From Spirochaetales bacterium (GTDB taxonomy: Bacteria; Spirochaetota; Spirochaetia; Sphaerochaetales; Sphaerochaetaceae): a DNA stretch of 20,892 nt. The stretch's first letter is position 1, and the number at the start of each line of letters is the position of its first letter. The stretch lies in NCBI GenBank assembly GCA_017614625.1, contig JAGABK010000009.1, forward strand, positions 1 to 20,892, written 5' to 3'. The notes under the pieces were generated by a model, which was given only the letters and a program-made list of their open reading frames with translations, was not told where the DNA came from and ran no database searches. Position numbers and translations under genes: made by a program. This document shows, in pieces, positions 15,568 through 20,892 of the stretch.

Positions 15568-15581
15568 GAAGGAACGTCGCG

Positions 15582-16454
15582 ATGAAAAGAATGATAGCCG
15601 TGATCGTCATGCTTGTCTCGGTTCTCGCATGCGTCTTCGCATACGAGGGAACCGTCACATGGACATGGTACGAGAACGACCCCAAGGTCGAGTACTACAG
15701 ATATCAGGTCGACGCGCAGAACGACGACGGATGGACCGTGGTGGACAAATACGCCTACGAGGTTTCAATTGTCCTGGATGTCTCCGTCCTGCACACGCTG
15801 TACCTGCAGCAGTCGTACGACGGAATCATCTGGAGCGAAAGCAGCGCTGCGGATTCGGAGGTTTTCCTGGAGCCGGAGCCTGTCGAAGAGGAGCCTGTTC
15901 CCGAGGAGGTCGTTGAGCCCGTGGAAGAGCCCGAGGAAGTTGTCCCGGAGGAGCCTGTCGAGGAAGTCCCCGAAGAGCCCGTCGAGATCTACATCCCGAA
16001 GAACACGGTCGATGTGGGATTCGGCTACATGAATTACATCCCGGATTCGGCCGGAGCCAAGAACGTCGGAATCGTCGTCTCCTATTCTCGTCCGCTGTTT
16101 TCCTGGAACGTCTTCGACCTCGGTGTGAAGGTCAACCTTGCGCTCTATGCGAACAAGAACCTGATCCTGGACATAAAGAACACTGTCCTCACGCCGTACG
16201 TGGACCTCATGGCCCAGGCATCGTTCAAGGTCGCCAGCAGCGACATCTACCTGGCACTGGGAGCGGACGCCAGCAAGATCCTGACGGAGGGAACCAGATA
16301 CAACCTGGGCCTCGCGGCGGAGATCGGAGTGCGCTACCACAGGTCTGAGAAGTTCACCGTCGGTTTCGCAGTGGCGGACCACTACTACCTGCTTCCGCTC
16401 TCGCAGCGCATGAACAGGATGGACCTCAAGGCTTTCCTGAGCTGGGCGTTCTGA
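15582..16454 (+). CDS. Exported protein with acidic Pro/Glu linker and C-terminal barrel-like domain
   Basis: A 290-residue protein not assigned to a named family. Residues 1-20 form a signal peptide (cut likely after VFA at 20; a relaxed lipobox VLAC at 14-17 is an alternative). Residues ~21-94 form a small beta-rich domain rich in Tyr and Trp. Residues ~95-136 are an acidic linker of repeated EEPVEE-like units. Residues ~141-290 show alternating strands (TVDVGFGYMNYI, NLGLAAEIGVRYH, TVGFAVADHYY) and end in FLSWAF with a terminal Phe, as in outer-membrane barrels. An outer-membrane location is inferred. The linker could span periplasm or bind peptidoglycan-side partners. The start at 15582 is favoured by GGAAGGAA upstream and the signal peptide; the same frame is open far upstream but shadows the nucleotidyltransferase gene. 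Confidence 0.78.
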   Translation: MKRMIAVIVMLVSVLACVFAYEGTVTWTWYENDPKVEYYRYQVDAQNDDGWTVVDKYAYEVSIVLDVSVLHTLYLQQSYDGIIWSESSAADSEVFLEPEPVEEEPVPEEVVEPVEEPEEVVPEEPVEEVPEEPVEIYIPKNTVDVGFGYMNYIPDSAGAKNVGIVVSYSRPLFSWNVFDLGVKVNLALYANKNLILDIKNTVLTPYVDLMAQASFKVASSDIYLALGADASKILTEGTRYNLGLAAEIGVRYHRSEKFTVGFAVADHYYLLPLSQRMNRMDLKAFLSWAF

Positions 16455-16498
16455 GACTCAAATACTGAAAAGAATTCTACTCAACCAGGACCTGCGCC

Positions 16499-17683
16499 TC
16501 AGAGCGCCAGTCTGTATATGTTCACGATGTCCTCGTGGTAGAGCTCTTTGAAGTGTCCTGCGAATACCCTTCCGCCCGTGAGCATCCTGGTTGCCATGAG
16601 CTCGAAGTCCTTGTCCGTGATGCCGGCATCGGAGAGCCTTGTCACGAGGCCCATGCTGTGGCACCAGTCCTCGAAGCGGGTGATTCCGTCCATGACAAGA
16701 CGCTCGGTCTCAGATACGGGGACCCGGCTTCCCATGATGTTCGTCGCAAACTGTGCGAACCTCTTCTCGTTGGTCTTCCAGACGTACTTCATCCACGCCG
16801 GGATCATGATCGCAAGGCCCGCTCCGTGGGCGATGTCGTACTCTCCCGAAAGCTCGTGCTCAAGCCAGTGGCTGGCCCAGTCCTGGACCCTTCCGCAGCC
16901 GAACAGGTTGTTGTGCGCCAGGGTCGACGCCAGCATGAGGTTCTCCCTGCAGGCGTAGTCGGTGGGATTCCTGTAGGCCATGGGGCCGTACTGCACGATC
17001 ACACGCATTGAGGCCTCGAGCAGGGCGTCCGTCAGGGCCACGTCCGGTGTGTTGGTGAAGTATCTTTCCATCAGGTGGCTGAACATGTCCACGTTTCCGC
17101 ACGCCGTCTGGAACGGGGGAAGGGTGAAGCACACCTGCGGGTCCGTGATGGAGAACGCCGGGTAGTTGTTCTCATGGTTCACGCCTCTTTTGACGTTGGT
17201 CTTCTCGTTGGAAATGACACAGGAGTTGGACATCTCAGATCCCGTGGCGGGGAGGGTGAGGACCGTTCCGAGAAGCGGTCCCCTGGGGATCGGCGCTCCG
17301 GCGACCATGAAGTAGTCGTCCCAGATGTCCTTGCCCTCGGGCACTGCCAGGCCGAAGGAGATGGCCTTGCACGTGTCGATGACCGAACCGCCGCCGACGG
17401 CGAGGATGAAGTCGAGCTTCTCCGCCCTGAAGACCTCGATTCCCCTGAGCACCAGGGAGAGCCTTGGGTTGGGCTGAACGCCCGGAAGCTCAACATAGTA
17501 GATGCCGGCTTCCTTCATCGATGCCGTTACGGTCTCGTAGACTCCGTTCCTCTTGATGGAGCCTCCGCCGTAGACCATGAGGACCCTCGATCCACCGAAA
17601 TCCCTGATGTTCTCGGCAACCTTGGCTATGGTGTCCTTTCCGAAGACGATTCTTGTGGGGCATCTGAAAGAAAAATTGTTCAT
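16499..17683 (-). CDS. Iron-containing alcohol dehydrogenase (YqhD/butanol dehydrogenase-like)
   Basis: A 394-residue group III alcohol dehydrogenase that reduces aldehydes or oxidises alcohols with NAD(P)H, cytosolic. Visible blocks are the N-terminal FRCPTRIVFGKDTI, the dinucleotide loop VGGGSVIDTCKAI, LPATGSEMSN, and metal ligands in NVDMFSHLMERYF (Asp, His) and DWASHWLEHELSGEYDIAHG (His, His). This resembles the YqhD/BdhA subgroup; the substrate is not predictable. The start at 17683 has GGGAGAG five bases upstream and matches the family; the frame is open a further 26 codons to 17761, but that would cross the mscL promoter region. It is divergent from mscL, and a minus-strand -10-like TAAAAT at 17713-17718 could serve it. 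Confidence 0.93.
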   Translation of the reverse strand: MNNFSFRCPTRIVFGKDTIAKVAENIRDFGGSRVLMVYGGGSIKRNGVYETVTASMKEAGIYYVELPGVQPNPRLSLVLRGIEVFRAEKLDFILAVGGGSVIDTCKAISFGLAVPEGKDIWDDYFMVAGAPIPRGPLLGTVLTLPATGSEMSNSCVISNEKTNVKRGVNHENNYPAFSITDPQVCFTLPPFQTACGNVDMFSHLMERYFTNTPDVALTDALLEASMRVIVQYGPMAYRNPTDYACRENLMLASTLAHNNLFGCGRVQDWASHWLEHELSGEYDIAHGAGLAIMIPAWMKYVWKTNEKRFAQFATNIMGSRVPVSETERLVMDGITRFEDWCHSMGLVTRLSDAGITDKDFELMATRMLTGGRVFAGHFKELYHEDIVNIYRLAL

Positions 17684-17719
17684 TGGCACTCTCCCTTGTT
17701 CACTTTTTTGTAATTTTAA

Positions 17720-17747
17720 TGTAAAACCTCTGAATTGAGAATATAAT
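17720..17747 (+). promoter_or_regulatory. Predicted mscL promoter
   Basis: A perfect TATAAT at 17742-17747 lies 29 bases before the mscL ATG, with only a weak -35 (TGTAAA at 17720-17725, spacing 16). The strong GGAGGT ribosome binding site is at 17765-17770. The divergent dehydrogenase promoter must occupy the same AT-rich gap. Confidence 0.45.
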
Positions 17748-17776
17748 AAACCCAACAACAAACCGGAGGTTTGACA

Positions 17777-18160
17777 ATGGCAGAAGAGAAGAAAGGCTTT
17801 TTCGCTGAGTTCAAGGCATTCATAACTCGTGGAAACGTTGTCGACATGGCTGTCGGTATCATCATCGGCGGTCTTTTCACGGCAATCGTGAATTCTTTCG
17901 TCAAGGACATCCTGATCCCGATCCTGGGACTCCTTGTCGGCGGAACGGACTTCGGCGAGCTCAAGGTCGTCCTGAAGGCTGCTACCGAGACCACGGAGGA
18001 ACTGGCCATCCGTTATGGAAACCTCATCCAGAACATCATCCAGTTCATCCTGACCGCTCTGGTCCTGTTCGTGATCATCCGTGCCATCAACAGGGCAAGA
18101 GAAGCAGCAGAGGCAGCGAAGGCAGAGGCCGAGAAGGCAAAGGAAGAAGAAGCCAAGTAA
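17777..18160 (+). CDS. mscL: Large-conductance mechanosensitive channel
   Basis: A 127-residue MscL, a homopentameric inner-membrane pore opened by membrane tension to release solutes on osmotic downshock. The first transmembrane helix region is FITRGNVVDMAVGIIIGGLF, continuing to AIVNSFVKDILIPI (pore-lining gate). A periplasmic loop follows, then the second helix YGNLIQNIIQFILTALVLFVIIRAIN, and a charged Ala/Glu/Lys C-terminal bundle. Size and layout are standard. The ATG at 17777 follows GGAGGT by six bases; a TTG two codons upstream is not needed. The gene is a single transcription unit with its own promoter and a terminator 22 bases after the stop. Confidence 0.97.
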   Translation: MAEEKKGFFAEFKAFITRGNVVDMAVGIIIGGLFTAIVNSFVKDILIPILGLLVGGTDFGELKVVLKAATETTEELAIRYGNLIQNIIQFILTALVLFVIIRAINRAREAAEAAKAEAEKAKEEEAK

Positions 18161-18182
18161 GGTTTCCGGATCTTCCGAATCG

Positions 18183-18212
18183 GGCTACGCGGGAATTCCG
18201 CGCAGCCTTTTT
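18183..18212 (+). terminator. Rho-independent terminator of mscL
   Basis: GGCTACGCGG at 18183-18192 pairs with CCGCGCAGCC at 18198-18207 (one A-C mismatch, five-base loop), followed by five T at 18208-18212. It separates mscL from the YitT-like gene, whose ATG is 33 bases further on. Confidence 0.87.
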
Positions 18213-18244
18213 CTTTGCCCTTGCGGCAGAAGGGGATGACAGGC

Positions 18245-19132
18245 ATGACAGGAAGAGGCCTTGCTCTTGAGAAGAAGATACATTTCGAACGTTTCCTCGT
18301 GTGCATACTCGGAGGAACCCTGTACGCGGTGGGAGTCAACCTCTTCATCGTGCCCTTCAGCCTCTATTCGGGCGGTCTTGTCGGAATCTCCCAGCTGATC
18401 AGGACCCTCCTTTCGGATTTCATACACATTGATTTCGGTTCCAGGGACGTTGCGGGAATCGTGTTCTATGCGATGAACATACCCATCCTGATCTACGCCT
18501 TTCCCCGTCTTGAGAAGCTCTTCTTCCTCAAGACGTTCGTGGCCGTCACCGCCCTGACGGTGGGCATGTCGTTGATTCCGACTACAAGGATAGTCGACGA
18601 CTGCCTTGCTTCCACCATAGTCGGAGCCTTCATCTCCGGCGCCGGAGTCGGCCTGGTGCTCCGCATGTCCGGATCAACAGGCGGCATGGACGTGGTGGGC
18701 ATGCTTGTCTCGAAGGCCCACGGCAACGTGAGCGTGGGCAGGGTCAACCTTCTGGTGAACCTGGTCATTTACTCCGTCTGCCTCTTTTTGTTCGATGTCC
18801 AGATTGTCGTTTACTCCGTCATCTTCGCGGTGGTGCATGCGTTCGCCATCGACAAGTTCCATTCCCAGAACATCAACGTGGAGGTGAAGATCATCACCAA
18901 GATCGACCCGACGGACCTGGAGCAGGACGTGTTCACCAAGATGGGAAGGGGAGTGACGGAGCTGCATTCGATCGGCGCCTACACCAACGAGGACGAGCAC
19001 ATGCTCTATATCCTCGTCTCCAAGTACGAGGTGCACCAGCTGCGCCAGATAGTGCGCAGGTACGACAAGAAGGCCTTCATCATCGTAAATGAAGGCGTCT
19101 GGGTCGAGGGTCACTATCTCAAGAAGCTTTGA
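18245..19132 (+). CDS. YitT family membrane protein with C-terminal DUF2179 domain
   Basis: A 295-residue integral membrane protein. About five hydrophobic helices fill residues ~15-205, with the YitT blocks LYAVGVNLFIVP, SLYSGGLVGISQLI and SGSTGGMDVVG. The soluble C-terminal DUF2179 domain (about 215-290) contains INVEVKII and MGRGVTELHSIGAYT and ends KKAFIIVNEG-VWVEG. Family members are thought to be transporters, but the substrate is unknown. The start at 18245 is preferred because AGGGG at 18231-18235 is nine bases upstream; an ATG at 18236 directly abuts that site, and a TTG at 18215 lies in the terminator tail. It converges on rlmL with a six-base gap. No good promoter is seen. Confidence 0.88.
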   Translation: MTGRGLALEKKIHFERFLVCILGGTLYAVGVNLFIVPFSLYSGGLVGISQLIRTLLSDFIHIDFGSRDVAGIVFYAMNIPILIYAFPRLEKLFFLKTFVAVTALTVGMSLIPTTRIVDDCLASTIVGAFISGAGVGLVLRMSGSTGGMDVVGMLVSKAHGNVSVGRVNLLVNLVIYSVCLFLFDVQIVVYSVIFAVVHAFAIDKFHSQNINVEVKIITKIDPTDLEQDVFTKMGRGVTELHSIGAYTNEDEHMLYILVSKYEVHQLRQIVRRYDKKAFIIVNEGVWVEGHYLKKL

Positions 19133-19138
19133 ATATCC

Positions 19139-20457
19139 TCAGTCTTTCCTGACGGCTTTCTTCACCAGCTTTTTCTGCGGTGGGATGACCATGGCCTGCT
19201 CGACCTTGTGTCTGATCCTGTAGCAGCGGTGGATGCGGCTGTTGCGCACGAAATCGTCGCCTATGGTGCTTTCCGTGATGTCCTCGATGATGAAGTCCTC
19301 GTAGAGCTCGCCGAACATCTTGAAGCGGGTGTAGTTTGTCGAGAAGATCAGCACTCCGTCGCCCGAGAGGTGCCTCATGCACGAACGGATCAGGTATCCG
19401 TGGTCGCGCTGGACATCGAAGGTGTCGCGTCCCTTGCTGTTGGAGAAGGTGGGCGGGTCGCAGAAGATCAGGTCGAACACATCCCTGTTCTCACGCAGGA
19501 ACGACAGGCAGTCGTCCTTGTAGAAGAAGTGGTTCATGGTGTTGAATCCGTTGATCTGCATGTTCCTCATTGCCCAGTCCAGGTAGTTGGCGTTGGCGTC
19601 CACGCTGACGGTGGAGAGCGCTCCGCCGGCGGCGGCGTGAACCGTGGCGCTGCCCGTGTAGCAGAAGAGGTTCAGAAAGCGCTTGTCCATGGCCATGGAC
19701 TCGATGATCTTCCTGACCGGCCTGTGGTCCAGGAAGAGTCCCGTGTCCAGGTAGTCGTTGAAGTTCACAAGGAACCTGTGTCCGTTCTCGTTTGCGATGA
19801 AGAAGTGTGAGGAGCTGCCCCTCTTGTTGTACTGGTTGGCTCCCTTCTGGATCTCGCGACGCTTGACGTAGATGTTCTCGTAGTCGATTCCCGTCACCCG
19901 CTCGGTGGCCAACACAAGTTCCTCCAGGCGGCGCTTGGCGTCCTCAGGGTCGATGGTTGAGGGCGCGGCGTACTCCTGCAGGCATATCCACTTTCCCTCG
20001 TACACGTCGATCGCGGCGCTGTATTCGGGCATGTCGGCGTCGTAGAGCCTGTAACAGGTGACGCCCTGCTGCTGCATGGCCTTTCCTATGGAGGCCATGT
20101 TCTTCTTCAGTCTGTTGGCGGCCATCTGGGCTCCGGGCGAAAGCGGTGCGCTCAGGCGCTCCTCGCGTCTTGCCTTGGCGCGCTCGACCATCTGCTGCCT
20201 CTCTTCCTTGCTGAAGACGTAGTAGTGCGCGGCCTGGCATTCGATTCCGCCGTTGATCAGGGTGTTGGTCCTGTTCGGCTTCATGTCGATGAAGCCCAGA
20301 AGTTCGCTGTTTCCGCTGAGGATCGCGGCCGACCAGCCGCAGAAGCAGTTGTAGATCACCTCTCCTATGGCGGTGTAAAGACGTCTGATCGAGGCCGAGC
20401 CGCTGTCCAGGCGCACGCCGTAGGGCGGGTCGGTGACGATGCATCCGCTTGAAGCGG
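19139..20457 (-). pseudogene. rlmL: rlmL (rlmKL) 3' portion: 23S rRNA methyltransferase, after a frameshift
   Basis: The C-terminal portion of the bifunctional 23S rRNA methyltransferase that makes m2G2445 and m7G2069. It opens with the RlmL catalytic block IVTDPPYGVRLDSG, continues through RLKKNMASIGKAMQQQG and CYRLYDADMPEY, then the second methyltransferase (RlmK) with QKGANQYNKRG, DYLDTGLFLDHRPVR, NLFCYTGSATVHAA and IFCDPPTFSNSKGRDTFDVQRDH. Both methyltransferase motifs are intact. It cannot be reached from the 5' portion without a -1 shift near 20451-20458; the ATG at 20590 in this frame only leads through out-of-frame residues. Either a real one-base deletion or a sequence error: everything downstream looks under selection. 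It converges on the YitT-like gene. Confidence 0.85.
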
Positions 20458-20892
20458 GACGTCGGCTTCCGTGACGGTGGTGAAATCCCTGACTGCGAAT
20501 TCGACCATCCCTTCCAGTCCGGCCTTGCGGGCGTTCTCCGTGGAGATGTCCACGGCGCGCCTGTCGATGTCCCAGCCGATGATCCTGCATGTGTTTTCAC
20601 GCCTTTGGGCCTGGGCTTCGGCCACCGTTTCCTGCCAGAGCTCCTCGTCGTGGATGGGCAGTCCGAGGAAGGCGAAGCTGTCCTGCTTGAGAAGTCCGGG
20701 CGCCGTGTTGGTCGCCATGAGGGCGGCCTCGATGCAGATCGTTCCGCTTCCGCAGAAGGGGTCCAGGAGGACGGGGCCTTCGGCGGCGCCTTCCTCTATG
20801 GATGTCCTGAGCTTGCGGTACCAGTCGCTCCTGTAAAGCAGGGAGGCGGCCATGAACTCGCTCATGACTGCCTGGGTCTGGGCGGTCCTGTA
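20365..20892 (-). pseudogene. rlmL: rlmL (rlmKL) 5' portion, cut by window edge and frameshift
   Basis: The start of the first methyltransferase domain of RlmL, read from the window edge (YRTAQTQAV, then MSEFMAASLLYRSDWYRKL). The SAM-binding block LLDPFCGSGTICIEAALMAT and the following GWDIDRRAVDISTENARKAG are well preserved. The N-terminal THUMP domain must lie beyond 20892. Authentic residues end at about FTTVTEADVP (near 20458), just before the palindrome at 20445-20457; after that the frame runs on through unrelated residues to a stop at 20365. Restoring one base would join it to the 3' portion as ...VP-ASSGCIVTDPPYG. Confidence 0.85.

Noticed and set aside
14979..15581. Upstream extension of the exported protein's frame
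   Set aside because: It is an arginine-rich shadow of the nucleotidyltransferase gene; the signal peptide and RBS place the start at 15582.
16455..16498. Bidirectional terminator between the exported protein and the alcohol dehydrogenase
   Set aside because: Only a four-base GCGC stem at about 16490-16506 without a T-run on either strand.
18215..18244. Upstream starts (TTG 18215, ATG 18236) for the YitT-like gene
   Set aside because: The TTG lies in the mscL terminator tail and the ATG abuts its own Shine-Dalgarno; 18245 has proper spacing.
20445..20465. Programmed -1 frameshifting in rlmL
   Set aside because: No X-XXY-YYZ slippery heptamer; the family is not known to use recoding. A deletion or sequence error is simpler.

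Overview
The window is a housekeeping-type stretch of a GC-rich, diderm bacterial chromosome. Codons end mostly in G or C, lysine is almost always AAG, and genes are tightly packed, often overlapping. One gene has a signal peptide and looks like a C-terminal outer-membrane barrel, and the single tRNA does not encode CCA. Together with an FKBP lipoprotein and a YitT-type transporter, this fits a host-associated spirochaete (Treponema/Sphaerochaeta relatives). That placement is inference; no marker here proves it.

Layout. (1) 1-2219: the end of fmt, a TIGR01212-type radical SAM gene and a small VanZ-like membrane gene, nearly touching or overlapping. (2) 2194-10719: a good sigma70-like promoter inside the end of the VanZ-like gene is followed by a probable eight-gene operon ending at a clear terminator: FKBP lipoprotein, HdeD-like membrane protein, pheA, aroB, aroC, an aroE-aroK fusion, aroA and DAHP synthase. 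It encodes every step from PEP plus erythrose-4-phosphate to phenylpyruvate except 3-dehydroquinate dehydratase. (3) 10735-12456: radC, then an AT-rich leader carrying a regular set of four inverted-repeat units, then an orphan PD-(D/E)XK-like nuclease gene whose base composition differs from its neighbours. (4) 12457-14545, minus strand: tRNA-Arg(CCG), a DUF3737 beta-helix-like protein and a MalY/PatB-type C-S lyase. (5) 14603-16454: a nucleotidyltransferase with its own promoter and an exported barrel-like protein. (6) 16499-19132: an iron-containing alcohol dehydrogenase divergent from mscL, then a YitT/DUF2179 membrane protein. (7) 19139-20892, minus strand: rlmL (rlmKL), cut off by the window edge and broken by one frameshift.

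Most of the window is ordinary. The observation most likely to be undescribed is the repeat leader plus nuclease-like gene at 11428-12456: eight copies of an 8-base motif in strictly alternating orientation, with left-to-right arm spacings of 28, 28, 28 and 27 bases, the last copy lying directly against the ribosome binding site. Second-line observations are the aroE-aroK fusion inside an aro operon lacking dehydroquinase, a 36-bp in-frame coding tandem repeat in the FKBP lipoprotein, and the rlmL frameshift.
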